Assembly (NCBI RefSeq): GCF_018687715.1 | Contig: NC_056767.1 | Span: forward strand, 7,627,001 to 7,691,000 | Direction: 5' to 3' | Length of the DNA stretch: 64,000 nt | DNA from: Carya illinoinensis | Lineage: Eukaryota; Streptophyta; Magnoliopsida; Fagales; Juglandaceae | Shown: positions 1 to 11,296 of the stretch, piece after piece | Numbering within the stretch: the stretch's first letter is position 1 | Layout: every line of letters begins with the position of its first letter | Notes under the pieces: model-generated | The model's database searches: none | Told to the model about the DNA's origin: nothing | Seen by the model: only the letters and a program-made list of their open reading frames with translations | Program-made: the position numbers and the translations under genes

Positions 1-360
1 TGGTGATCGAGCTCAAGAGCCGTGAGGCTTGCAGCTATACGTGGAGGAGTTTGGCAGTGCGAGAGGGATTGAAAAATAGAGGGGTGAGGTCGCTGGCTGA
101 TGGGGAAGAGAATGGCAGCAGAGACGACAGCAATGGATGATGCATGGCGGCGCAACAACCCACAACCCGAATGGGTTTCGCACGGCCAACGGGAGAAGAG
201 AGAGAGCATGGGGAAGGGAGGTTGGGGTGGGGGAGGTCACCAGAGTGTGGGAGAGCTGGTGGGTTGGGCGGTGTAGCGGGACGGCACACGGTGGCTAGAG
301 AGAGATGCACAGAGAGAAATGATGGGGTTGGTTGTGCACGGGCTGGGGGGTAGGGGAGGA
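1..360. other. GC-rich segment, partly repeated at 11752-11794
   Basis: This segment is richer in G and C than the DNA around it. Both strands have short open frames of 69-91 codons, but they are low-complexity, overlap one another and match no family I know. Bases about 57-96 (a stretch ending GAGGTCGCT) recur at 11752-11794, directly before the right copy of the large direct repeat. It is probably part of a repeat that extends beyond the left edge of the window. No gene is called. Confidence 0.4.
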
Positions 361-1439
361 AAAAACGAAGGAAAAAAAGAAAGAAGAAAAAAAAAAGAAA
401 ATGGGAAAAAAAAAAGAAGAAAAGAAAAATGAATGAAAATAAATAAGATCCAACATTTTCATCTTGGGTCTAAAAATTGATCCAGCAAAAATGATTTTAA
501 AACAACAATTTAAATAAAGTTAATTTAAACACAATGACTAAGTAAAATAAAATAATAAAATCCAACAATAACATAATTTAAAACAAAGAGCATTTTAAAT
601 AATAAAAAATATTTTAATAACAATAAAACACATCGAATTAAATTTACAGTTAAAATTCGTAAAATAATACCTAGTAAATCATCTAAAATTTAAAACAAGA
701 AAGCTCATAATCTTAACAAACGCAATAATTAGTTAGTCAAAATACATGTAAATACGAGGTATCACATTTTGTATCTCTCATCTTGGTAACAACCTCGGCA
801 ATTTCCAATACCACCACCGCATGTGTCGCCTCATGCCAATAAGCTCTTTGCTATAGATCTCTCTCCAAGAGCCTTGCCCTTCTCATATCTCACTCTTTGT
901 TTGTCTCTTCCTCTGTCTCAGCTCTCAGCAATGTCACATGCCTCTATGTTATAGTAGCGGCTCCACTGTACCAAGCCACGTACGCTCCCTTCCACCTTGA
1001 TCTAGCCCCTGCTCAACCCCTTTTTCCTTCCTCTCCATGTACAATTAAAACATTGGACAACAATTGGTTTTCTCTAATATGTTTATGTTCTTTTTTTCCA
1101 AATTAACATACGGTTATTGCTTTTTGCAGGAGATTTCAACTATTTGGTTCAAAGTTTATTCTGCTTTGAGGTTGTATATCATGGTAGAAGTTCTTGGTAC
1201 GAAGAAAAAACTTGATTTTTAATTTTCTTTTGTTGGATTAAAATAAGTTGCTATGTTATATTTCTTTTATATATTTTGTTGGATTTGTATATTTTGTTCA
1301 AGATGCTTCCATTTAAAAGTGTGTTTTCCAACTTGCCATAATTGCTGCAAAATAAAGATTAAAAAAAAAAAAAAAAAGTATCTTCAAACTGTACTTTTAA
1401 TGGTAGAGAAAGTATAAAGGAGATAATAAGTGACAAAAG
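361..1439. other. AT-rich spacer without a recognised gene
   Basis: A-rich runs lie at 361-440, followed by AT-rich DNA. The 897-1106 stretch is more C/T-rich and has a short open frame with no recognisable domain. An A18 run lies near 1361-1378. I see no supported gene or element boundary here. Confidence 0.4.
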
Positions 1440-1801
1440 ATAGCTTTTAAGAGTGAAAAGGGCTGCTATCATGGAATGGCAATAATGGATGTTAGAGATC
1501 AGCTGCTGAAAGAAATATCTAGCCTGGACAGTTACAAGAAGAAAAAAAATATTAACTACAGAAATAATTATAAAGATAATTGCATTAATTAAGGGAAAGT
1601 GATAGAAAGAGTTTATAAAGACAGCTTTTAAGAGTGAAAAGGGATGCTATCATGGAATGGCAACAATGGAGGTTAGAGATCAGCAGCCGAAAGAAATATC
1701 TAGCCTGGACGGTTAAAAGAAGAAAAAAAATTAAATTAAATACTAAAATAGTTATAAAGATAATTGCATTAATTAAGGAAAAGTGATTGAAAGAGTTTAT
1801 A
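1440..1801. repeat. Tandem duplication of about 181 bp, two copies
   Basis: The motif AGCTTTTAAGAGTGAAAAGG begins at 1442 and again at 1623. The following sequence (CTATCATGGAATGGCAA, then AAAGAAATATCTAGCCTGGAC, then the AATTGCATTAATTAAGG block) recurs in the same order with scattered differences. The copies abut head to tail and cover about 1440-1620 and 1621-1801. No coding sense is evident. Confidence 0.85.
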
Positions 1802-1957
1802 TATATATATATATATACACACAACAAAGAGAGAGATTATTGGAGTGGAAAAGAGATAATGACTTTTTACTTCACCTTCGCTCATATATATATATATATA
1901 TTTTTTTTGAAAACAATGTATGCCTTTTAGTTTTTATTTTTTGTTTGCATGTAACGT
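1802..1957. repeat. Two TA microsatellites and spacer
   Basis: An (AT)n tract lies at about 1799-1818 and a second at about 1884-1901, followed by T-rich DNA up to the start of the large direct repeat. Nothing coding is seen. Confidence 0.7.
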
Positions 1958-2690
1958 TAACGGTAGATGGCTTTTACTTTTTTTTTTTTTTTTTTTCCTT
2001 CCATTAATAGAAGTTGTTATGTTTTGTTTTTAAATTCGTGGTCCTTTGGTTTTTCTCTTTGATTTACTTGGCGACTTTCTATGGTTTGAATTTTAAATTT
2101 ATGGTTTTTTTTTTTTGTTTTTAAACTTGTTGGTTTGGTTTTTGTAGGGAATCTGCTTTAATTTGTTTGGCTTGAAGTTTATGCTGATTCAAGGTTTATG
2201 TTTGTCTGATTTAATTTTTTGTTTTGTTTTTGGCATTAATCATTTGGGTTTATTGGTTTGGTTTGTCTTTTTTGTTATTACGATGTTGGATGTGTCAATC
2301 GAGTTCTATTTTTTATTTTTTTGGTCGTTTGATGTGATTATAGGTATCTTTGTTTTATATATTTTATTTTGTATATTTTGTCATTGATTTTGTTTCTTGG
2401 TTCTGTTTATCTTTTCTATTATCGGGTCATCTGCAGTTTTTTTAAAATGAGTAAACCGATTTTATGCTATCTAGATTAATGAGTTTGTAATTTTTATTTA
2501 TCTTTTAAAAATGTTTAAGGGATTTAAAAAATGTTTGAAGAAAAACAAAAAAATCACTAAACCATTCTATATTGTTTGGATTAATGAGTTTTTGATTTTT
2601 ATTTATGTGCATTTTCTATTGTTGGGCTCTCCCATGTGCATTTTTTTTTTAAATGAGTAAACCAATTTATGCTATTTGGATTAATGAGTT

Positions 2691-3617
2691 TTTTTTTTTT
2701 TTTTTTTAAAGAATTAGACTTCATTCATTTATGAAGCGAAATTATAACTATAAGCTGATATAATTATAAGCCAACTACTCACAATTGGAGCACCTCCAGT
2801 ACACAAATTCCTTTATGACTAGTATGGTTTTAACTTCTATAACTCTCTATAGACAAACCATTTGAGAGATAACAATCTATCTAAAGTAGAGATTTCATCC
2901 CCCATCCTCTAGAGGAGAAGAGAGCTTTCAAACCCACCATCTAGAGGAGGAGAGGACTTTCACTCTATGGAAAAAATGTCAAAGAAGCTATTTCTTTTTT
3001 TATTTTTACCTAAACAAAAGCAAATAACAAAAATAAGAAAGATAGATGTGAAAATGATGAATTACAACTTAAAAAAATGTAAATCCACATTTTCAGCCTT
3101 GTAGGAAAAAATACAAAAGCAAAGCCCTCACGCGCCACCCTAGAAGTGTAGCAAATGGTCGGGTTTAAAGAAACCGAGGGCCCTGGTCCTAGATATGCCG
3201 CGCATGGCTGCAATAGGAGCTTCCCCATGTGAGGCGGCGTGTGGAACTCGTGCGCACTTTGGCCTACGCGTGTGACTTACACTTCACTCCGTTCGACGAA
3301 TTTTTTACCAAAATTAAGGATCGATGGCTTAGGAATCTTGTGGTGGGACGCGTACTGGTCACTGGGCTCTAGGGAATAGCAAATTGGCATTTCGCCACAC
3401 TTTGGACTGACATATAACAAAAAACTGGAAAAAAAAAATCACTATACACTATCTGGTCCAAACAAATGGGAGGAGGAGAGGGTGGAGCTTTGGAAGGAGA
3501 GAGGAGTCGAAGCTCCACCCTCCCCCCCTTCTCTCTCTTGGGGCCTAGTTTTTGTTAGAGGCAAGACTCTAGAGAGAAAAGGGAGAGAGAGCTTTTGGCT
3601 GAATCCAAAATTTTTGT
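2691..3617 (-). mobile_element. PolyA retroposon of unknown source, left copy
   Basis: The segment is bounded by the 11-bp direct repeat ATTAATGAGTT at 2680-2690 and 3618-3628. Just inside the left repeat is a run of about 18 T, the reverse of a 3' polyA tail, so the element reads on the minus strand. This is what target-primed reverse transcription of a polyadenylated RNA leaves. The 0.93-kb body has no LINE coding. Its longest minus frame (3010-3228, 72 codons) matches nothing I know. It could be a processed copy of a host transcript, a non-autonomous LINE derivative or a long SINE-like unit. A copy lies at 12534-13457. Confidence 0.65.
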
Positions 3618-3996
3618 ATTAATGAGTTGGAATTAATGAAATATCACTAAATGGATTTATACCATTTGGATTAACAAGTTTATATGGTCTGTGGCATGCC
3701 TACTAGATCATCTTTGTCAGAAATGTTTTGGTTCCTTTTACATAGGTTTCTCAAGCCGATGTCAAACTCTTTTTCAAATCAGTCTATAGAGAAGTCTATG
3801 ATCATCTCTATGATATAATTCTAAAATATTATTTCTTGTTGATGCTTGGATAGTTAGATTAGCATTTGCAAGAAATGCACTAATGGGGATAACCCTTTTC
3901 TTTCCAAATGCAAGTTTATCATGGAGGCTCCTAGGAGACTACAAGCATTACACTCGTTATCACTTTTGTTGAGCTTGTAATACTCCTTTTTTTTTA

Positions 3997-4331
3997 TGTT
4001 AAGAAATAAATCTCACATTGTCTGCGAACAAGATTTCGGATATGTTTATAAGCAATAAGCAACCATCTCTTATTGAACCGGTTTTATAAGATGAGTTAGG
4101 CCCATGAATTTTTTTCATCGTATTAAAGCCTATCACAAGACTAAAGGAAGCCCACACTATTTATCCCGTGACAAGAACCCGAAAAAATATTGGTCTGTAC
4201 CTGAGGGGGGGTGTTGAAGGATAAATCTCACATTGCCTGTAGACAAGATCTTGTACATATTTATAAGCAATAAGTAATCCTCTCTTATTGAACAGGTTTT
4301 ATGAGATAAGTTAGGTCCATAAATTTCTTCA
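3997..4331 (+). mobile_element. TRIM-like retrotransposon, left copy
   Basis: Two direct terminal repeats of about 120 bp (3997-4117 and 4212-4331) start TGTT and end CA. They enclose an internal region of only 94 bp. That region begins with TATTAAAGCC, a decayed version of the TGGTATCAGAGCC initiator-tRNA primer site, and ends in a G-rich polypurine tract (CTGAGGGGGGG) directly before the second repeat. This is the TRIM layout: LTR, primer site, polypurine tract, LTR, with no coding capacity. A five-base target duplication is not clear. The same element sits at 13866-14200. Confidence 0.75.
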
Positions 4332-4819
4332 TTCTTTATTAATGTATACTCAATCTTTTTTGTTTTTCATGCATAGTTTTGCTCCTTCAAAGCATCAAGA
4401 TTTGTAAGAAATGAAGGGTTATGACCAGCACTTGGAAAGAAAGCTATGATGAATTTTCTAGATCCTAGGCCAAATCCTATAACGTCGAGAAAATTTTTTT
4501 GGTGGACAGTAAGGATTTATTGAGTAATGTGGTTGAGAAATCTGTATGGGCTACTTTGATAACAGAGATTGCTACTCCCTTATGCGTATTATGTTAGATT
4601 TGAATGAGATATATAGTTCAAACTATGTTCATGGACCTTTTTGTTTTTGTATATTTCTATTTAACTTTTGCTGGTTTTGAGGCTGGTGTTTATATTTTAA
4701 TGATAATAATCTTTGAGCAATTTGAGAGTGAATTGATGAATTCTTCTATATGGATTTATACCTTTCTTTAATTATAGCTGGCTTAGAATAAGGTTTGTCA
4801 ACACTACCATGGTGATATT

Positions 4820-4939
4820 AGAAAAAATTCATAATCCTAACTTAACTCATAAAATCGGTTCAAAGATAGAGATTTGTTCCAATCTTATAAACATACCCAA
4901 AACCTTATCTATAGACAATATAAGATTTATTTCTCAACA
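4820..4939 (-). mobile_element. Inverted solo LTR of the same TRIM family, left copy
   Basis: The reverse complement reads TGTTGAGAAATAAATCTTA and follows the LTR of the TRIM at 3997-4331 along its whole length of 120 bp. The 5-bp direct repeat ATATT flanks it at 4815-4819 and 4940-4944. A single LTR with its own target duplication indicates recombination between two LTRs after a separate insertion. The copy in the right repeat is at 14689-14808. Confidence 0.75.
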
Positions 4940-5269
4940 ATATTATCCAACATTAGATAACTAAACAGGATACTAATCTTAACTCTTATGATCATATGCT
5001 AATTAGGTACTAACAGTTGAAGGATCATGCGTTGATTGAACTCCTAGAGCTAGGACAATGAGGATATGCTCTTTTTTCAATAGATATTTTCAATTGTATT
5101 GTATTGTTACTAATAATTTACTTATTGCATATTACTCATAAAAAAAAAAAATTATATTCGACACACATGATGGGTAAAACTATGGATTTGATTAGATGAA
5201 TAAGTCATTCTGAGTGGGTCATAGATATGAGATATGTTTTATACCATAAGCAATTCTACATATAGTCAT

Positions 5270-5396
5270 AAAGAGTGTAACCGTCGTATAATTGCTTTGA
5301 AAAAAAATGAGATCTATTATTAAAAAATTAATTTTTTATGTGAATCTCATATTTTATTCTTTTTTTTTAAACAATTACGTAGCGGTTACACAATTC
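5270..5396. mobile_element. Small MITE-like inverted-repeat element, left copy
   Basis: The ends are imperfect inverted repeats of about 20 bp: GTGTAACCGTCGTATAATTG from 5275, and its near complement ACAATTACGTAGCGGTTACAC at about 5371-5391. The interior is AT-rich and non-coding. Size and structure fit a MITE; the superfamily is not determined. The right repeat has a copy near 15149-15275. Confidence 0.55.
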
Positions 5397-5603
5397 ACGA
5401 TTACAAATATCTTCTCTCTTGTGGCATTTACCAGCTTTGTATGATCAATTTGCTAAACTTTCATTAAAACAATATATGGTATGCGTAATGAATTAATCTT
5501 TTTGGTAATGAACTAATCTTTTTTATTTCTAAGTTATTAAACATGTAATTATTATACTTCACTAAATTATTATTATTTAATTAAGTAAACGTATTTTGCA
5601 CTA

Positions 5604-5647
<44 letters not shown>

Positions 5648-5913
5648 GGTATTTGCGTGTAAGTTTTTCATAGATATGAAGCACGTTTTACTTTTAAAGC
5701 ACCAGCCACCTAACAATTTAAGGTTAATCAATTCATTTCAGTTGAATTTTTGGATGGTTAATTTTCTCGACAACGATTTCTGCTTTCAGAAAGTCAAAAC
5801 CAAACCCACATCTGATTGGTCATGAGACTCACCAACGGACTCAATGAAAAAAGAGTGCTCAATTGATCTGGTTCGTAACTTTCTTAAAAATGTTTGATCT
5901 CTTTCATTGCCTC

Positions 5914-6110
5914 GTTTGGTTATAAGTATGTATAAAATAAAATATTTTATTAAAAGTTAAATAAAATATTATAATATAATTTTTTAATATTAATTTTATT
6001 TTAAAATTTAAAGAAGTTAAATTATTTATTATATTTTATGAAGAAATTTTAAAAAATATATAAATATTATATGAGATTAGATGAGATAGTTTGATTTTTG
6101 TTAATCAAAC
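5914..6110. mobile_element. AT-rich MITE-like element, left copy
   Basis: GTTTGGTTA at 5914 is mirrored by TTAATCAAAC ending at 6110, giving short inverted ends. The interior contains the AAATAAAATATT, AAATTATTTATTATATTTTATG and GAGATTAGATGAGATAG blocks. Similar interiors recur at 15813-16020, 32210-32345, 39058-39246 and 41420-41767, so this is a dispersed family. I recall similar repeats from walnut and hickory DNA (memory, not checked). Confidence 0.6.
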
Positions 6111-6212
6111 TTAGCGGCCGTCTGTCAATTCTTTAATCCTAGGTGATTATAGGAAATGTTGAAGGACAAATTTAAGATTGAAATTTATGGAATTTTGTTG
6201 AATTAACAAATG

Positions 6213-7319
6213 GATGGTAGACCTTGGTTGTTTGACAACCAACTGTTTGCACTCCAAGAGTTTGATCTTTCTACACAGCCAAATGAGTGGAAGTTTGAGA
6301 GTGAGCCATTTTGGATTCAAATCCATAATTTACCAATGGCGTGTATGACTAAGGAGAAAGGGAGATTGATTGGTGAGACTCTTGGCAGGGTGAGGGGGGT
6401 GGATGTGCCAGTAGATGGGATAGGATGGGAAAAATACTTGAGAGTTAGAGTGGAAATTGCTCTGAAGAAGGCTGTCGTGAGAGGGAAATGGATTAAAGTG
6501 AAGGGCCAAAATGTATGGGTAAATCTTAAGTACAAGAAAATGCCTAGGCTATGTTTTCATTGTGGATGGTTGATTCATGGTGAGGAAAGTTGTGTAAATG
6601 GTACTAAGGGGAATGGTAGTGGTAAGAATGTGATGGAGCAGTATGGATCGTGGTTGAGGGCTGAAGGGGGACCAAAATAGAAAGGTTATAGGAGTGCTGG
6701 GATAGAGAGTAATGGGAGAAGAAAAGAGAGTAGTGATGGTGATAAAAAGGGAGAGGAGAGTGATTATTCTATGGGAGGTGGGTCGAGAATTGAAAAAATG
6801 GATGAGAAAGGAGAGGATGAAATCGTGAGGGAAGATGGGAGTAAGAACAATGGTGAGGAAGTTTCTGAGGGAGGGGGTGGGGAAATGAAGGGGGGAGGGG
6901 ACAATAATATGGTGCTGAAGGTAATAGAGGTGGGGGAAAGTGTAGGGGAAAAAATAAAAGGGTTGATAGGGGAGGTATGTTTAGACAATGAAGGGGAAGA
7001 GGAGAAGGTGGAGGAAAGTGGAAATGAAGATAAAAAAAATATGATGGAAAGGGAGGACTTAGTATCGACACAAAATCTGAGTCTTGAAGGGGTAGAGAAT
7101 GAAAAGAATCAAGAGCAAAGGAAGACATGGAAGAGGAGAGCAAGGGGAGTTGGAAAATTAGATGGGGAAGGGGTGTTGGTTGAAAGAACAAAGAGAAAGG
7201 TTGGGAAAATAGAGGAAGAGAGTGGTGATGTGGAAGAGGTCACAAAAAAGCAAAGAAAGGGGGGTGAGGTTCCATTGTTAATGGCAAGTGCTATGAAGCA
7301 GCCCTGCCAGGACCAATGA
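6213..7319 (+). pseudogene. LINE ORF1 remnant (DUF4283, CCHC zinc knuckle)
   Basis: The first segment (to 6680) contains FWIQIHNLP, a hallmark of the DUF4283 region of plant LINE ORF1 proteins. It also has one CX2CX4HX4C knuckle (CFHCGWLIHGEESC), which binds nucleic acid in this family. A TAG at 6678-6680 ends it. The same frame resumes and runs to 7319 as a highly charged Glu/Lys/Gly-rich tail of about 180 residues. The N-terminal part of DUF4283 is missing, so the apparent ATG at 6210 is a by-product of the junction and not a true start. Confidence 0.85.
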
Positions 7320-7324
7320 AGGTC

Positions 7325-10300
7325 CTAACTGGAACTGTCGAGGGCTTGGCAACCTTCAGACAGTTCAAATCCTTTGCAAACTTGTATAGGAAAAGAGGCC
7401 AGATGTTGTTTTCATTATGGAAATAAAAGTGAGATCAAATAAGTTGGAATTTGTGCAAAAAAAGTTGGGTTTTGAGGGTTGTTTGGTGGTGGAACCGAGA
7501 GGGTTGAGTGGAGGGTTGGTAATGTTGTGGAAGGATGTGAAAATGTTTAAACTGTGGTCATATTCTCAATGGCATATTAGTCTATGGGTGAAGGATAGAA
7601 GAGGGGGGGCCTAAGTGGCTCCTGACTGGATTTTATGGTAATCCAGAAACTGCTAAGAGGGGGGTTTCTTGGGATCTATTACAAGCCATTAAGCCTTCAA
7701 TTGAGGTTGGATGGTGTGTATTAGGGGATTTTAATGAAATTGTGTCTCAAGGGGAGAATTTTTTTTTTTTTGGGGGTGGGGGGGGGGGGGAAGAAAGAAG
7801 GGAGGGTCAAATAAAAGATTTTAAAGTTGCTCTAATGAATGGGGGGTTGAGTGATCTTGGTTGGAAGGGTCTAAAATATACATGGTGTAATGGCCATGAA
7901 GATGACTCTTTTGTGAAAGAAAGGCTGGACAGAGCAGTTGCTAATCAAGTGTGGAGAAGGAATTTTATAAGGGTAGGTGTGGAGACTGTGATTGCTTGGG
8001 GTTCTGATCATCTTCCTCTTCTGCTTACTTGCTTTAGGGAAGGGTCCTATATTGAGAGAAGGAAAAAAATGTTTCGATATGAAATGAGTTGGGATTTAGA
8101 TGGGGAGTGTAAGGAAACTATGTGTGGAGTATGGAAAGGAAATAACAGGGTGGAAGGAAAGCTATGCAATGTTCAAAAGTATCTTAATTCTTGTAGACAG
8201 GCTCTATGCTTGTGGTCAAAAGAAAGGGATGCTAAGAGAGGTGACAATATTAAGAAACTTTCTGAGAGACTCAAATTTCTTAAAGAAGTGGAAGGGCCTG
8301 GCTATGTATCTGAAATTAATATGGTCAGTGGGGAGTTAGAAAAATTGTTGGAACAAGAGAATATATGGTGGAAACAAAGAGCTAAGGCTCATTGGCTGCA
8401 GAATGGAGATCGTAATTCAAAATTCTTCCATGCTTGTGCAAGCCAGAGGAAGAGGAAAAATTTGATTTGTGAAATTGCCACAATGGTGTAATCTAAGGAA
8501 ACCACCAGAAATTGAAGGGGTTTTTAGAGATTATTTTTTGGAAGTCTATACTTAAAGTGAGCCTTCCATTGGTGATATTGAAAGCTATGTTGCTAAGATA
8601 GAGCCAAAGATAAGTAGGGAAATGAGGAAGGATCTTGAAGAGACTTTCAGGATGGGGGAGGTAGAAAGAGCCTTAAAACAAATGTCCCCATGGAAGGCCC
8701 CAGGGGCAGATGGGTTTGGGCAGGATTTTATAAAAAGCATTGGGGTGTGGTAAGAAAGGAAGTGAGTGGTACAGTCTTGGAATTCCTCAATGGGGGATCT
8801 ATAAGTGAAGATTTAAATCATACCCTTATTGCTTTGGTGCCAAAGGTGAAGGAGCTGAAGAATGTGATGGATTTTAGACCAATTAGCTTGTGTAATGTAT
8901 TGTACAAGCTAATCTCAAAAGTTCTTGCTAATAGAGTTAAAAAGGTGCTGAATGTGGCAATTTTCTAAAATCAGAGTGCTTTTAGCTCAGATAGGCTTAT
9001 CACTGACAATATTTTGGTGGCATTTGAGTTATTACACTCGATGCAATCAAAGCACAAAGGGAAATCTGGGAACATGGCTGTGAAAATTGATATGTCTAAG
9101 GCCTATAATAGAGTGGAGTGGCCTTTTCTGAAAGCTATGCTTCTCAAATTAGGGTTTGGGGAGAAAATTACAAGGCTTCTCATGGAGTGTGTGCAAACAG
9201 TCAGCTACTCAGTGGTGGTGAATGGTAGGCTAAGGAAGAAAATAATACCATCTAGGGGATTGAGGTAGGGTGATCATCTCTCTCCGTATCTATTCTTGAT
9301 TTGTGCAGAAGGATTAAGTCAACTCTTCTTGAAAGCTGAGAGGGAAGGGATTCTAAAAGGGGTGGCAGCAGTGAGGGAGGGTTTAAGGGTTAATCACCAG
9401 CTATTTGCAGATGATTGTGTGATATTTGGCAAGGCTACTAATGAGGAATGGAGAAGCATTTATAATATAATTGAATGCTTGAAAAGGCATCAAGGCAGAA
9501 ATTAAATAAGCAAAAAACTTCGATTTTCTTTAGTTCAAATACAAAGGAAAGTGTGAGGAAAGGAATATTCATGAAGGTTGGGTCTTTTGTTTGTGACAGA
9601 TATGAGAAATATCTTGGATTACCTGCTGTTGTTGGGAGATCAAAATATAATGCCCTAAGGGGACTTAAGGATAGGGTATGGAGTAGGATACAAAATTGAA
9701 AAAGTGGATTTCTATCAAAAGCTGGGAAGGAAGTTTTGATCAAGGCTGTGCTACAAGCTATTCCAACTTATACAATGAGTATGTTTAAGTTGTCTCAAAG
9801 GTTATGTAAGGAAATTGAGCAGTTATTTGCTAAATTCTGGTGGGCTCAATATAAAAGAGAAAATGAGATTCATTGGAGGAAGTGGAGCTGCATGGGGCTG
9901 AGTAAATCAAGTGAAGGGTTGAGATTCAGACAACTTGAAGATTTCAATATGGCTATGCTTGCTAAGCAGGGATGGAGAATATTAAAGGATCCAAGTTCTT
10001 TGGTGGCAAGAGTTTTTAAAGAAAAATATTTCAAAAATTCTCAATTGCTTGAAGCTCAACTGGGAAAGTCTCCCTCTTTTATTTGGAGGAGTATGTGGTC
10101 AGCTTTGGGGATAGTAAGGAGAGGCATGATATGGAGAGTGGGAAATGGAAAGAATATAAAAATATGGGGACAAAAATGGTTGCCTAAACCTGTAACAGGA
10201 TGTGTACAATCTCAAGTAAAAGTGTTACAAGCAGAGGCCAATGTATCTAAATTGATTGATGAAAATACAAAAGGATGGAAGGTGGAGCTTGTGAGACAAA

Positions 10301-11296
10301 TTTAGGGAAAGCTGATTTGATATTATCATTACCAATTTGGCCAATGGGAGCTGAGGATAGATTGACATGGGAGCATACTAAAGATGGAAAGTATTCTGTT
10401 AGTAGTGCTTACCATATGGAGCAAGAGAGAAGAAGACAGAATGAGGGTGAGGCATCGAGAGCTGGGAATGAGGAAAAAACATGGAAACAAATATGGCATC
10501 TAGATGTTCCAAGGTCAGTTAAACATTTCCTATGGAAACTAATCAACAACATTCTTCCTACAAGAGTGAACTTAAGAAAGAGAAGGATTGTTGAGGATGC
10601 AATGTGCCCTATTGGTAAGCAAGATGAAGAAACTGTAATGCATGCTCTTTGGTGGTGCCCAACAACTTCTGATGTGTGGGCAGAGGAGGGGAGTCCTGTT
10701 CAGAAATGGAGGGTTGGGGTAAATGATGTTTTTTAGCTTTAGAATGAGATGTTTTGTAAACTTACAACTGAGAATGTTGAGAAAATGGTGATGATGCTGA
10801 GAAATATATCGCACCAGAGAAATAAAGCCATTTTTGATAAGCAGGTGTTGGTCCAGCTACTGTGATGCAGATGTCATTGGTAGGATATGAAAATTTCAAG
10901 CTAGCATGAAGAAGGTTGGAGGGTGAGGCTGAGCAGAAAATAGTTAAGGTTGGGAGTGGGAAAGGGAGGGGATGGAAGAAACCAAGGGGTTTGCAACTCA
11001 AAGCAAACTTTGATGTAGCTATTAGTGTGGCCTCTTGGTGTATGGGTGTTGGGGTTGTCATAAGGGACTATAATGAAGATATTTTTGCTGCTAAGTGTGC
11101 TAAAAGGCCATACAGTTGCCATGCTTTTGTTGCAGAATGTACTGCTCTTTGGGAAGCTATGGTGCTATGTGAGGATTTGGGATTAAGGGGTGTGGTGTTT
11201 GAAGGGGATGCTAAGTGTGTAATAGATGCGGTAAAGAGACATGTGATGGATGATTCAAAATTTGGTCACTTGGTGGAAGGTCTGCATGCATTTTGA
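7325..11296 (+). pseudogene. LINE ORF2 remnant: endonuclease, reverse transcriptase, RNase H
   Basis: The endonuclease starts at NWNCRGLGN (about 7330), continues with LGDFNEI at 7721-7741 and ends near SDHLPL (about 8010). The reverse transcriptase includes APGADGFG (about 8700), DFRPISLCNVLYKLISKVLANR (about 8870-8940) and the catalytic FADD at 9404-9415. A zinc-binding RT segment lies at 10275-10736 (KHFLWKLINN, then a CP..H..WWCP cluster). An RNase H-like part lies at 10916-11296 (KANFDVA, AECTALWEA, EGDAKCVIDA). The pieces fall in three frames with stops at several joins, and the RNase H C-terminus is lost. In a live element this protein nicks target DNA and copies its own RNA. Confidence 0.88.

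Larger units (their letters stand above)
1958..6212 (+). repeat. Large direct repeat, left copy (4.26 kb)
   Basis: This block aligns end to end with 11795-16122 in the same orientation. It starts at TAACGGTAGATGG and ends at AACAAATG, where the LINE begins. The copies differ by scattered substitutions, by small indels and by homopolymer or microsatellite length, for example a T run before 3996 that is far shorter than the T39 at 13826, and the TA tract at 5604-5644. The ends are not TG..CA and I see no target duplication, so these do not look like LTRs. Each copy contains the same retroposon, TRIM, solo LTR and MITE-like elements, so those insertions predate the duplication. Confidence 0.88.
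6213..11296 (+). mobile_element. Degenerate LINE of the plant L1 type with RNase H domain
   Basis: Coding remnants occur in the LINE order: a DUF4283/zinc-knuckle ORF1, an APE-type endonuclease, reverse transcriptase, a zinc-binding RT C-terminal domain and a plant RNase H-like domain. Stops and frame changes run throughout, so it is dead. The 5' end is cut inside the DUF4283 region, exactly where the left large repeat ends. No polyA tail or target duplication is visible at the 3' end, which is cut within or just after RNase H. It differs from the LINEs in the TGS1 intron, which show no RNase H remnant. Confidence 0.9.

Noticed and set aside
35..353. Overlapping frames at the left edge as a gene
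   Set aside because: Low complexity on both strands, no start context or domain, and part of the sequence is repeated at 11752.
3010..3228. 72-codon minus frame, conserved at 12849-13067, as a real peptide gene
   Set aside because: Conservation is explained by the recent duplication of the whole region. No domain, and it lies inside a retroposon.
6769..7191. Minus frame rich in Pro/Ser/Phe
   Set aside because: It is the complement of the Glu/Lys/Gly-rich LINE ORF1 tail.
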